Shown: one piece after another, positions 18,801 to 26,935 of the stretch
Layout: each line of letters begins with the position of its first letter
Numbering within the stretch: position 1 is the first letter of the stretch
Assembly: GCA_016125095.1 (NCBI GenBank)
Contig: WGMK01000005.1
Span: forward strand, 124,001-188,000
Direction: 5' to 3'
Origin: Candidatus Hydrogenedens sp.
GTDB lineage: Bacteria > Hydrogenedentota > Hydrogenedentia > Hydrogenedentales > JAEUWI01
DNA length: 64,000 bases
The notes under the pieces: generated by a model
Databases searched by the model: none
Told to the model about the DNA's origin: nothing
What the model saw: the letters and a program-made list of their open reading frames with translations, nothing else
Made by a program: the position numbers and the translations under genes

Positions 18801-19032
18801 GCACGGGATACAGCCCCTCGTTCCCGGCATCGAAATGAGCGACGGCCGCGATCAAGCCGGCCTGCGCGTCTACCATGTCGCTCAGCCTGGCTTGTACGTC
18901 GCCGACCGCCTGGCGGTAAAGAAGCACAAGCGTAATCAGAATCACAGCGCCAAAAGCGACGACATTGAGCCCGGTCAGCAGCAGGCCTCGCTTGATGGGG
19001 CTCCAGCGTGTGTTTTGGCTGGACTCGGTCAT
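15868..19032 (-). CDS. Hybrid sensor histidine kinase (Cache-like, PAS, GAF, PAS, HisKA, HATPase, REC)
   Basis: 1054 residues. TM1 (~16-40) and TM2 (~190-215) flank a periplasmic sensor of ~150 residues that looks Cache-like. A PAS domain (~255-370), a GAF-like region (~385-540) and a second PAS (~555-670) follow. The HisKA block GGIAHDFNNILSV has the phospho-acceptor His691. The ATPase shows NLCTNAAQAL, EDSGPGIS and GTGLGLATV. The C-terminal receiver (~930-1045) has VVDDEED and acceptor Asp982 in LTDQQMPG. The ATG overlaps the stop of the HD-GYP regulator (ATGA), indicating translational coupling. The signal is unknown. Phosphate probably relays from His691 to Asp982 or to the partner receiver. 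Confidence 0.95.
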   Translation of the reverse strand: MTESSQNTRWSPIKRGLLLTGLNVVAFGAVILITLVLLYRQAVGDVQARLSDMVDAQAGLIAAVAHFDAGNEGLYPVRSRDATLAQMLDGLRRTGTFSDSGAIVLGEKQGDSLSIVYPAPDGNADASSFPFGGSLAIPMQEALKGNTGTVIATDYRGTAVLAAYTYIPELELGLVARYDLSTLRYHFLAVGYQAMAVGALVAFLVSVYFMAVISPLIRRRELAHQDAREANKLLNNEIVQHKTAMRNLVASQQRLELALASTGAGFWQWYVEENRLVLDDSFASSLGYGPEKFDSSSDAVFSLIHPDDQGWISQLAERLAEGHDTFDVHFRAKHRDGEYRWLRSHGLVIERDAEGGPVCIIGIQIDETSRVEREAELADEAAFHTVLSDLRSLRIDATREEVFRNLLNNCVSAYDMPCGCLVEADSDGLLRHLYAARNDGQMQPVAFNVATDITDQSDCLIREAINANHIRKVELANISCCASVRAIAAEADCNWALVMPLFTETKVALILFAHGDTAFGDSRIERFRHLIELAGSMLEYRARERAAHETNAQLALALESMEDAVYVTDTEPKILFVNRAFEKLTGYTQDEVIGKNPSMLSSGTHDVQFYEKLWATLLSGTPWHGVLVNRGKDGRITTEQSTIAPMLDAAGIIRYFVAVKHDITQELQIQQQLRQAQKLESIGTLAGGIAHDFNNILSVILGYTEIVQNSLEPKSTAHEELSRVREAGMRAKELVRQILTFSRMNEQASAPLAVVPVIKEALKMLRSTLPSSIMLNENVGVTYPMVIIDPTQMHQIIMNLCTNAAQALGESQGTIAVSLRETRISEAEIAAQGLAAADQYVEIRVEDSGPGISEDIRDRIFDPFFTTKRQGEGTGLGLATVHGIVRTAGGAIELVDSALGGAAFRILFPTTQEPEHGLISHLNEAEGGSESIVVVDDEEDIARIIARRLERRGYSVTSFSDSGAAFEAIGAGQCPCDLVLTDQQMPGMNGIELLKAIRKAGFSMPVVVMTGFSSVVTPETCTELGFDGYVNKPVETNDLLEVVRAALDRAQLRG

Positions 19033-20300
19033 GGCGCTATTTCCATCCTTACACGCACATTACGCACCATGGCCTGCAGCCGGTGGATGAGCGAGTCGGT
19101 CAGTTCCGTGCCCTCGCACGCCAGGAAATGGCCTTCGTCATCAAACACATGCTCCGCCAGAAGCATGCCCTGCCTGAGCACGGCTGGCGCGAGCAGCTGC
19201 GTCAGGTCCCGCTCCAAACTGGTATTGGAGTCGAGGAAGCGGCGCGCATGTGGAACTAATGCCGGATCGAAATCCTTGCCGGTTTCTTCATGCAGATGAC
19301 GCAGCGCGCGTTCCTTGGGACGTCCCTCGCCGTGCATCATGGCGTTGTCGAGTCCGTCTGCCAAACGCAGCACCCGCGCACCGAGCGGAATTGCATTGCC
19401 GGAGAGCCCCCGGGGGAAACCGGATCCGTCGAAATTCTCGCGGTGTGCCGCGATAATCGCAGCCACTTCTTTGCCGCCCTGCGTGTGTTGCAGCAGCATG
19501 GCGCCGAATTCCGGGTAACGGGTAAACAAGGCGCGCTCTACCGTTCCCATCGTGTGGGGCGCCTTGGTGATGATGGTGTCGGGCATCCCGAATTGCCCGA
19601 TGTCGTGCATGAGGGCGGCGAGCCGGAGATAACGCAGCTGTCCGGACGACATGCCCGCGGCCTCGCCCACGTAGGCCGCCATAGCCTCGACCCGCGCGGC
19701 ATGGCTGCCCGAGAACTGCCCGGTCTGGGAGAGCATCTTGGAGAACACCTGGACGGTGTCGAAAAACTCTTCCTGCAAGCGGCGCCGCTCCGCTTCCATC
19801 TTGGACACGGTCTTCTCGAACTCGTCCTCGACGGAATCCAGTTGCCGCCGCAAATTCCGAATGGTGTTTTCCAATTGCTCCGTCGAGGCCGCGCTGGCGG
19901 CGGACGAGCCTGGACGGTTCTGGGCCCGCTCAATAAACGCGTGCACCATGCCGGCGACTACATCGAAATCGATGGGCTTTATTTCAACAGTGGCTACACC
20001 GCGCGCGATCAGGTCGCTCACCAGTCGGGGTTCGCGCATGGCTGTAATGACCACCACGGTGGGGACTTTGCCGGATTCGAGCACCCGCGTCGCCAGTTCG
20101 TGTCCATTCATAACCGGCATGCGGATATCGGTGACGAGGGCGTCGTAGCGGGCGTGGTCAATCATGTGAAGCGCCCGCTCGCCATTCACCGCAAGATCGA
20201 CTTGCAGCCCTTTTTCCCGCAGCTTCACAGAAAGCAGATATCGAATGTCGCGATCGTCATCCGCAACAAGTACCCGCCCCGCCTGTGATTCACTCTGCAT
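19029..20300 (-). CDS. Response regulator with HD-GYP-type domain
   Basis: 423 residues. The N-terminal receiver has VLVADDDRD and acceptor Asp near residue 58 (LVTDIRMPVM). A coiled-coil linker (~140-190, RRQLDSVEDEFEKTV) leads to an HD-GYP domain with LMHDIGQFG (HD pair at ~232-233) and HRENFDGSGFP (~286-296). The classical HHE...GYP signature is therefore altered (HRE, GFP). The family hydrolyses cyclic di-GMP; HHE change to HRE may weaken metal binding, so a degenerate or regulatory domain is possible. The ATG at 20300 is preferred over an upstream TTG. It is the first gene of a two-gene signalling operon. Confidence 0.9.
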   Translation of the reverse strand: MQSESQAGRVLVADDDRDIRYLLSVKLREKGLQVDLAVNGERALHMIDHARYDALVTDIRMPVMNGHELATRVLESGKVPTVVVITAMREPRLVSDLIARGVATVEIKPIDFDVVAGMVHAFIERAQNRPGSSAASAASTEQLENTIRNLRRQLDSVEDEFEKTVSKMEAERRRLQEEFFDTVQVFSKMLSQTGQFSGSHAARVEAMAAYVGEAAGMSSGQLRYLRLAALMHDIGQFGMPDTIITKAPHTMGTVERALFTRYPEFGAMLLQHTQGGKEVAAIIAAHRENFDGSGFPRGLSGNAIPLGARVLRLADGLDNAMMHGEGRPKERALRHLHEETGKDFDPALVPHARRFLDSNTSLERDLTQLLAPAVLRQGMLLAEHVFDDEGHFLACEGTELTDSLIHRLQAMVRNVRVRMEIAP

Positions 20301-20369
20301 CCGTGTACCCCCGAGTGAAATCAACCGCCATGGGAAAGTATAAAACCTTCTGAATTGCCGAGCAACCTG

Positions 20370-20888
20370 CTAGTACACCCGCGGCCGTCCGAGACCAATG
20401 ATCAACCATGCCCAGCCCTTGAGCATGAAATGAATGCCGAGGAAGAGGCCGAGCACCCAATCGGCCGAGGCGGGCCAGCCTTCCAGCACCAAAACCGCCA
20501 GCAGCAGGGAGGCCGCGCCGTGCAGCGCAATCCAGCCGGAACCCGGCAGCCCCCACGCGCGCCAGGCGATGGCCGACTTGAGGAGGCCATCGAGCAGGAA
20601 AAACACCACCAGGATAGCGGTGAGTGAAAGCGCGCCCAGGGCGGGAAAGAGCAAAACGACGACGCCTGAGGCCAACGTAAGCAGGCCGCTGAAAAAACTG
20701 ATTCCCGCTCCTGGCCAGCCAACGAGCGTGCCGGCGAATACCAGCGACGATACGCCTGCCGCCAGCAGCCCCACGCCCAGCAGCACGCCGATCGCCAGGG
20801 CGGCCACTTGGGGCAGCGCCATGCACAATACGCCCAGCATCAGATAGAGCAGGCCGGGCACCACAAAATTACGGGTCGCAGGCAACAT
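20370..20888 (-). CDS. HdeD-like (DUF308) membrane protein
   Basis: 172 residues with six predicted transmembrane helices in three pairs, typical of the HdeD/DUF308 family (VPGLLYLMLGVLCMALP, IGVLLGVGLLAAGVSSLVFAG, LSLTAILVVFFLLDGLLKSA, ASLLLAVLVLEGWP, LGLFLGIHFMLKGWAWLIIG). HdeD is linked to acid resistance in E. coli, but most homologues have no assigned role. CGGAG 8 nt upstream supports the ATG at 20888. It is divergent from the FG-GAP lipoprotein gene; the 127-bp gap is the likely site of both promoters. Confidence 0.88.
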   Translation of the reverse strand: MLPATRNFVVPGLLYLMLGVLCMALPQVAALAIGVLLGVGLLAAGVSSLVFAGTLVGWPGAGISFFSGLLTLASGVVVLLFPALGALSLTAILVVFFLLDGLLKSAIAWRAWGLPGSGWIALHGAASLLLAVLVLEGWPASADWVLGLFLGIHFMLKGWAWLIIGLGRPRVY

Positions 20889-21015
20889 GAGTATTCTCCG
20901 GGAAATACCTACACGATAGTACACGCTTCGCCCGGTTTTCACGCTGCGCTTGAATCGTCCACACGGGATAGGACAGCATGCCAAGGCAACCGCATTTCGA
21001 AGGGAGTAGAACCAC

Positions 21016-23262
21016 ATGCCAAAGCTGAACCTGCCGCACATGCGGGCGCTTGTCCCCCTGCTCGCGGGCGTCATCGTGCTGGGCGGATGTATCGACACGC
21101 CGCCCAATTCGGACCCGAACCCGACGCGCCGCGATGTCGCCGCCCCGCTCCGCTACCCTGCAGGGGTGCAGCCCTTCGCAGCGCGCGCGGCCGACCTGAA
21201 TGCCGACGGGCTGGTGGACCTGGTGGCGGCAAACCGCGGGGGCAATTCGGTGAGCGTGCTGCTGGCCGCGGGCACGGGGTCCTATGCGCTCCACGTTGAT
21301 TATGTGGTGGGCACGGCCCCGAGCGGCCTCGTGGTGCGGGATGTGAATGGCGATGGCGTGCAGGACATCATGACCGCGAACGCCGACTCGGGCGACGTGT
21401 CGGTACTGCTGGGCGCCGGCGACGGCACCTTTGCGGATGAATCCCGCTTTGGCCTGCTGACGCAAGGAACGCCGCTCGACCTCGTATCCGGCGATTTCGA
21501 TCAGGATGGCGACATCGACCTGGCCACGGCCGACAACGGCACCAATTCGGTATCGCTGCTCAATGGCACCGGCGGCGGCGCATTCGCCACGCTGCCGGCG
21601 ACATTCCCCGTGGGCACCGAGCCGCGCGCCATTACGGCTGCCGACTTGAATGGCGACGGCAAGCTCGACCTGGTGACCGCGAACCGCGCCTCGAACGATC
21701 TCTCGCTGCTGATGAACGATGGTGCGGGCGGCTTTGATGCCGCCGTGTCGATTGCGGTCGAGCTGAATCCGCGCTGGGTCGCCGCGGCCGATCTCGACGG
21801 CGATACCGACCTCGATCTGCTGGCCTCGAACCCGGGCTCGAACAGCCTTTCGATATTGCTGAACAACGGCACGGGAACCTTCTCAGCGCAGCCCGTGGTG
21901 CTGTTCGACCTGCAGCCCACCCGATTCGCCATCGGAGACTACGACAAGGACGGCAAGCTCGACGCCGCGGTGCTCCTGTTCGGCGCGAACGACGAGAACG
22001 TCGCGATTTCGATGAACGCTGCGGACATTCTCTACGGCAATGGCACGGGCGGCTTCGATGAAGTCCGGCGCTTCGGCATTGGTAACACCGCGCAGGACAT
22101 CGTCGCCGTGGATTGCGACAACGACGGCCGGCTCGACCTGTTGACCGCCAACACCGGCAAGGACGAAGTGTCCATCACTTATGGCCGGGCGACCCGGCGG
22201 TTCCGCTCCGATGAGCGCATCCCCACGCTTTCCCGTCCGCGCGAAGTGTTGTCGGCCGACATGGACGACGACGGCGACGAGGACATCATCGTCCTCAGCC
22301 AGGAGGGCCGCGCCGTGGCCTTGCTCGACAACGCGGGTATCGACGGCTTCGTGGAGACGGACCGAATCGCCTTCACGCAGACGCCCCGCTCGATGGCCAT
22401 CGGATATGTGGACGATGACGACAACCTCGACCTCGCCATCGCGTTTGTGACGGGCGACCGGGTGACCGTGCATTACGGCGACGGAGCGGGCGGATTCCGC
22501 ATTGCGGACGTCGAAATCATTCCGTTGACGGGCCAGCGTCCGCGCAGCGTCGCGATTGGCGATATGAACAACGACGGATTCCCGGATCTCGTGACCGGCA
22601 ATTCGGCCGCAGATCGTATTGCCGTTATACTCGCGGACGGCGAGGGCGGCTTCGAGTCCCCTGCCACCTTCGCGTCCCAGAACTTTCCCCTGAACGTGCG
22701 GCTCACCGACACGAACGGCGACGGCAACCTCGATGTGATCTATCTCAACCGGAATGACCCCGACAACCCCGGCGACCAGGCGCTGCCGCGGGTGGCCCGC
22801 CTGCTCGGCGCGGGCGATGGCACCCTGGTGGAAGGCTCGCTGCTGCGTGTGGAAACCGGCACCAACCCGCGCGACCTCGAACTAGGTGACTTCACCGGCG
22901 ATGGCCTGCTCGATGTCGCTGTCGCGGGAACCGACGCTGGCGCGGCCTATACGCACGTGGTCCGCAACGATGGCTTCGTGACCCCGGGCACAAAGGTAAC
23001 CGCCGAGCCCGGGGCCCGCGCTGTGGCCTTTGCCGACATGAACCACGACCTCCGCGACGACATCATCACCGCGAACGGCGACAATACGTTCAGCATCCTG
23101 TATAACTCGGGTGGTAGCAGCTTCAACTCGCGCGCGACCTGGCCCGCGGGGCTCGATGCCATCGAAATCGCCACGGGCGATCTGAATGGCGACGGGGCCG
23201 CCGATATCCTGCTCGCGAACCGCCTGAGCAACGATATCAGCATTGTGCGCGGGATTCCGTAG
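21016..23262 (+). CDS. FG-GAP/VCBS repeat lipoprotein (beta-propeller)
   Basis: 748 residues. The signal peptide ends in a lipobox (IVLGGC, Cys near residue 26). The rest is about 13 repeats of ~50 residues with calcium-loop motifs such as DLNADGLVDLVAANRG, DVNGDGVQDIM, DFDQDGDIDLATA, DMNNDGFPDLVTG and DLNGDGAADILLAN. These build integrin-like seven-bladed propellers, probably two. GGGAG lies ~9 nt before the ATG. Likely a lipid-anchored surface or periplasmic protein that binds calcium and perhaps glycans or other proteins; the ligand is unknown. Confidence 0.92.
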   Translation: MPKLNLPHMRALVPLLAGVIVLGGCIDTPPNSDPNPTRRDVAAPLRYPAGVQPFAARAADLNADGLVDLVAANRGGNSVSVLLAAGTGSYALHVDYVVGTAPSGLVVRDVNGDGVQDIMTANADSGDVSVLLGAGDGTFADESRFGLLTQGTPLDLVSGDFDQDGDIDLATADNGTNSVSLLNGTGGGAFATLPATFPVGTEPRAITAADLNGDGKLDLVTANRASNDLSLLMNDGAGGFDAAVSIAVELNPRWVAAADLDGDTDLDLLASNPGSNSLSILLNNGTGTFSAQPVVLFDLQPTRFAIGDYDKDGKLDAAVLLFGANDENVAISMNAADILYGNGTGGFDEVRRFGIGNTAQDIVAVDCDNDGRLDLLTANTGKDEVSITYGRATRRFRSDERIPTLSRPREVLSADMDDDGDEDIIVLSQEGRAVALLDNAGIDGFVETDRIAFTQTPRSMAIGYVDDDDNLDLAIAFVTGDRVTVHYGDGAGGFRIADVEIIPLTGQRPRSVAIGDMNNDGFPDLVTGNSAADRIAVILADGEGGFESPATFASQNFPLNVRLTDTNGDGNLDVIYLNRNDPDNPGDQALPRVARLLGAGDGTLVEGSLLRVETGTNPRDLELGDFTGDGLLDVAVAGTDAGAAYTHVVRNDGFVTPGTKVTAEPGARAVAFADMNHDLRDDIITANGDNTFSILYNSGGSSFNSRATWPAGLDAIEIATGDLNGDGAADILLANRLSNDISIVRGIP

Positions 23263-23308
23263 CAGGCCTCCGAATCTGAAAAATGTTTCGATCCTGTGCG
23301 CTTTTTGC

Positions 23309-23337
23309 TTGCGGAAAGTTAGGACCTGTGCTACATT
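23309..23337 (+). promoter_or_regulatory. Sigma-70-like promoter for the long-leader gene
   Basis: TTGCGG (23309-23314), a 17-bp spacer and TACATT (23332-23337) with TG one base upstream (extended -10). Transcription would start near 23344, giving a leader of about 340 nt before the GTG at 23686. Confidence 0.45.
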
Positions 23338-23343
23338 AAGGGT

Positions 23344-23684
23344 GGAGACGGTGGCGGGGCGAATGGCCGCAGCGCCAAGGCCGAATAGGCCTCTGGTACG
23401 GCCCGCCAGACCGCTGCCCCTCCCGGGATGACAGTCGAGCGATTCGGCCGCGCGCCCGCCCTCGAAGAGGGTTATGGGGGGCCATGTGAGAGCCCGGACC
23501 TGACCAGCGCGCTTGTGCTCCGCTCGACCTGCCATCCGCGATTTAGACGCGGAAGCCGTGGCGGCAATGAGTCTGTAAAGATCCTGTACAGGACCGTGAA
23601 GGGCCGAGTGGAGTGCCCAGACCGAATCAGCGGACGCCGTTGCCACCCCGACTTCCGCGGCATTTTTTTTGGAGGTGATTGAAA
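23344..23684 (+). promoter_or_regulatory. Long GC-rich structured leader ending in terminator-like hairpin and U8
   Basis: This 423-bp gap (23263-23685) has no credible protein gene. CGGTGGCGGG near its beginning can pair with CCCGCCAGACCG ~60 nt later, enclosing an AGGCC/GGCCT hairpin, and further G/C-rich helices follow. At the 3' end GCGGA and TCCGC bracket a 19-nt loop, immediately followed by GGCATTTTTTTT and then GGAGGTGATT, a near-perfect Shine-Dalgarno sequence. The layout resembles an attenuator or riboswitch expression platform, but I match it to no known class. I checked for T-box, cobalamin, 6S and RNase P hallmarks and did not find them. Confidence 0.4.
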
Positions 23685-23685
23685 C

Positions 23686-24102
23686 GTGTCTCCCTTGATG
23701 ACTGGTAAGTACCCGGATGCCGCGGACATTTGGCGTGTATATGTGGGCGATGCGTCGCCGCTCGAGTTCCTGCGCCAGCAAGGTGCCTCGACCCTCGAGG
23801 CCTGTGTCGAATCGTATGTGGATCCGCTCCCCCGCTTTGAAGGCATCGTGCGCCGCGCCACTTGGACCTCCGCATTCAGGGCCGAGTACCAACTCCGGTC
23901 GCAGGAAGTGATCCGCGGTCTGCTGGAGCATCTGGAGCACACGCGGAGCGAATGGGAGACGGACTGGTCCGGTCCGCCCGAATTCGTCGTGGCGACCGAG
24001 CCGCTAGTGGAAGACACGAGCGTATCCGCCGCACCGTCCGAGCAGACGGCAACAACGGACGCTTCGTCCGAAGAAGCGACCACCGAAGAGACGACGAACT
24101 AG
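23686..24102 (+). CDS. Small acidic protein of unknown function
   Basis: 138 residues from a GTG start chosen because GGAGGTGAT lies 6-10 nt upstream; an ATG 12 nt downstream is the alternative. The N-terminal ~95 residues look folded and helical (PDAADIWRVYVGDASP, LRSQEVIRGLLEHLEHTRSEWE). The last ~35 residues are Ser/Thr/Glu-rich and disordered (SSEEATTEETTN). There is no signal peptide or membrane helix. I do not recognise a family. The gene has a long leader upstream and shares a CTAG stop overlap with the convergent TIR-like gene. Confidence 0.7.
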   Translation: MSPLMTGKYPDAADIWRVYVGDASPLEFLRQQGASTLEACVESYVDPLPRFEGIVRRATWTSAFRAEYQLRSQEVIRGLLEHLEHTRSEWETDWSGPPEFVVATEPLVEDTSVSAAPSEQTATTDASSEEATTEETTN

Positions 24103-26741
24103 GCCGGACCTCCCGCCAGCGCGGCGCGCGCCTTGCGGGTGCGGCCATCTTCCAGCCCGAACCGCCGCTCGTAGATGAAAAAGGCCCGCTCATACGCGGC
24201 ACGCGCCTTGTCATTCAGTTGCAGCGCATTCGCCGTATCGCCAAGCTTCATCGCGATTTCCGCCACACGCGGATCATCCGGACCGTACACGGCCTCAAGC
24301 GTGCGGAAGGCCTGCTTGTAGGCGCGCCGAGCCCCGGGGATATCGTGCGAAGTCATCAACACATCGCCATATTCTTCGTAGGCCTCGGCCACACTGGGAT
24401 GCCCCAAGCCATGAATCGCCCGCGTGACATCGATGGCACGACGGAGGTAGGCCTGCGCCTTGAGCGTGTCGCCCATGGCGTGAAACACCTGGCCCAGGCA
24501 TTTGGACACGCGCGCCAGAGAGATGTGCTCCGGGCCGAAGATACTCTGTTGAATGCTGAGGGCCGATTCGAAGCTGCGCCAGGCGCCTGAGAGATCGCCC
24601 TGTTGCTGGCGCGTGATTCCCAGGAGAATGTAGTCGCGCAAGACGTCTTCGTGGGCATCGCCATGCAGCCGCTTGTCGATTTCCAGCGCCTTGTCGTAAT
24701 ACGCCAGGCTGCCGTCTGTATCGCCGCCGCGGCGGTAGGCATTGCCGAGCAGCACATAGACTTCAGATAGCTCGGACGAGCCCTTGCCCAGGGGACCGCT
24801 TGCCAGCTTTCGGGCTTCCTCGAGGCATTCGCGCGCGGCCTGGTAATCCCCCGAATAGGTGAGCGTCTGCCCCAGCCCGCACAGCACGCTCAAGCGGCGC
24901 TTAGACCCGGTAATGAGGGTGTGCTCATCCGCCGCCCGGGAATGCTCGAAGGCCTCACGTGCGAGCGCCAGCAATTCGCGATGCATCAGGTACTCGCCGA
25001 TGCGGCGCCACAATTCCGCCTGGTCGTCCTTGGCGACACCGAGCCGCTGCGCGTGCGACAACAGCTCCAGCGCGTGCGGCAGCAGGCGCCCGGTCTGGGG
25101 CCAGGCAGCCGCGTCCTTGTTCTCATCCGGAAAGGCCGCCAGCAAGAGCTTAAGCATGCGCTTCACCCAGTCGGGGCCCTCTGCACGCGCCAGCGAAAAG
25201 CTTTGCGAGGGCGTGAGCGCCGGAATCGCCTCGTGAATGACATGGCTGGGACCTGCCTCGAGCCACTTGCGCAGGGTAGCCCGGATGCGTGTATGCACGG
25301 CGATGCTGCCGTATTGCTCTTCAAGCAGTCCCCAACTGCGCATCAGCTTTACAGCAGCCTCGACTGACTTCGGCCTCTGAACGACCTTGGCCATCGATTT
25401 CGGCAAGGCGTTGGCGCCCTCGACAAACGCCCCGGGAACGATGTTGTAGCTGTGCAGGTACGCAAACCCCTTCATGAAGGAGAGAGCATCGGGCATGGCA
25501 TCGCCAAGCGCGCCGACATTCAGGCTGAGCGCAGCCTCGATCATCAGTCCGCTGCGGCCCTTGCCCCCGCTCTCATGCAGGAGCTTGAGCCGATCGCGCA
25601 GCCGGACGGCGTATTCGTCCAAGGAAACATGCTGCTGGTTGATGTACGCCGACGCGAGCGAGAGCGAAAGCGGGCAGTAATCCAACTGCGAGGCGATCTC
25701 TTCGGCGAACTTTTCCTCGGACTGCGCGGTACGCCTCAGGAGATACTGCGCGGCCTCGGCCCGCGACCAGCCGCGGATATGGAAGTGGTGCGGCACCTTC
25801 AACCACTCGCCGCTCTCCGCAGCGATTAGTACATGCCCGATCGGGCTGAAGGGCAAGTATTGCTGTACCGATTCGTAATCCGGCGGCTCGTTAAAGACGA
25901 GCAGCCATCGGGGATTCGCAGACAACCAGCGGCGCACGGCCTGCACGGTGTAGGCCAAATCACGCGCGCCTGCCTCGGGCAGCTTGATAACCTGCGCCAG
26001 CTTGGCATAGTCCTCGGCAAGCACCGCCGGGTGGTGCGCCCGCACGACCCAAATGATCGGATACGACTCGGCATACCGGTAGAGAAACTCGATACAAGTC
26101 TTGCGGCGCCCATAGCCGAGTTCCCCCGCGGGATGCCCGAACAACACCGCTATGTGGTGGCGCTGGATGCAGTCCTGCAATTCTTCGAGCAGGTTTCCGC
26201 TGGCGGTGTAGCACTCGGCGCGCTCGAAGGGTATTCGCCGCACAGGCACGAGATCCTCGATTCTCACCGCCTGTTTGCGCTCGGCGACCGGTACGGGAGT
26301 CGCTATCTCGGCGGGTCCGCTCGGTTCACCGCGAAGTTCACGCGCCATATCCAGCAAGGCAGGACGCGCCCTATCGATATTGGAATCGCGCAAATCGACG
26401 TATTCGTGGACAAATAACAGGTTGTCGATTTCGCATTCATGACCCCACACGGGGAGCACGGGAAAATAGCCGCGCTTAAAGGCCTCGAACCAATAGTGCT
26501 CCGCGTGAACAGTGGTCATGTAGGCCGGCGTCAGAATCGGCACCAGGCAGGTGCCCTGCTCGCCGCGCTGCTTCACTTCCTCCAGGAATGGCTTGCTGGC
26601 CGTATAGGCCCAGGGGCGCAACTCGACCTGATACCCGACGGCGCGCAGCACATGGGCGACGGCTTCGGCCCATGGCGCCTCGCTGTCCTTGTAGCTGACA
26701 ATGAAGTCGAGGATCGGTTCTTGGGTGTCTTGCTCTTCCAA
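24099..26741 (-). CDS. TIR-like, degenerate NB-ARC, TPR protein
   Basis: 880 residues from a TTG start with GGGGAG 7 nt upstream. Residues ~10-110 resemble a TIR domain (LDFIVSYKDSEAPWAEAVAHVL, CLVPILTPAYM, WFEAFKRG). Residues ~165-480 resemble the NB-ARC NTPase of bacterial NLR-like proteins, but the P-loop reads GYGRRKT where GGIGKT is usual, and the Walker B strand is WLLVFNEPPD with Asn for Asp. The C-terminal ~330 residues hold about seven TPRs (SSELSEVYVLLGNAYRRGGD, ISLARVSKCLGQVFHAMGD). The architecture fits immune or signalling STAND proteins. Both NTP motifs are altered, so nucleotide hydrolysis is doubtful. No partner effector gene adjoins it. Confidence 0.75.
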   Translation of the reverse strand: MEEQDTQEPILDFIVSYKDSEAPWAEAVAHVLRAVGYQVELRPWAYTASKPFLEEVKQRGEQGTCLVPILTPAYMTTVHAEHYWFEAFKRGYFPVLPVWGHECEIDNLLFVHEYVDLRDSNIDRARPALLDMARELRGEPSGPAEIATPVPVAERKQAVRIEDLVPVRRIPFERAECYTASGNLLEELQDCIQRHHIAVLFGHPAGELGYGRRKTCIEFLYRYAESYPIIWVVRAHHPAVLAEDYAKLAQVIKLPEAGARDLAYTVQAVRRWLSANPRWLLVFNEPPDYESVQQYLPFSPIGHVLIAAESGEWLKVPHHFHIRGWSRAEAAQYLLRRTAQSEEKFAEEIASQLDYCPLSLSLASAYINQQHVSLDEYAVRLRDRLKLLHESGGKGRSGLMIEAALSLNVGALGDAMPDALSFMKGFAYLHSYNIVPGAFVEGANALPKSMAKVVQRPKSVEAAVKLMRSWGLLEEQYGSIAVHTRIRATLRKWLEAGPSHVIHEAIPALTPSQSFSLARAEGPDWVKRMLKLLLAAFPDENKDAAAWPQTGRLLPHALELLSHAQRLGVAKDDQAELWRRIGEYLMHRELLALAREAFEHSRAADEHTLITGSKRRLSVLCGLGQTLTYSGDYQAARECLEEARKLASGPLGKGSSELSEVYVLLGNAYRRGGDTDGSLAYYDKALEIDKRLHGDAHEDVLRDYILLGITRQQQGDLSGAWRSFESALSIQQSIFGPEHISLARVSKCLGQVFHAMGDTLKAQAYLRRAIDVTRAIHGLGHPSVAEAYEEYGDVLMTSHDIPGARRAYKQAFRTLEAVYGPDDPRVAEIAMKLGDTANALQLNDKARAAYERAFFIYERRFGLEDGRTRKARAALAGGPA

Positions 26742-26935
26742 CGCGCTTCTCCCCGGTCCACCCCCTCTCGCCCCAGGCGCGGACTCGCTGCAACCACGCC
26801 TTCAAGCTACTCCTGACTGCGAAAATTGTCAAGCAGACGAATATCGCCTGCGCCGCGGATTTACAGTCTGCGGAACCGTGTGCTACGCTTCGCGGCTGAA
26901 GGCCAGATAAGAAACCTACACCACCGGGAGCGGAT

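Noticed and set aside
23344..23684. Candidate T-box, cobalamin riboswitch, 6S RNA or RNase P RNA in the leader.
   Set aside because: The diagnostic sequences (T-box AGGGTGGNACCGCG near the 3' end, cobalamin GCCACTG, RNase P GAGGAAAGTCC) are absent.
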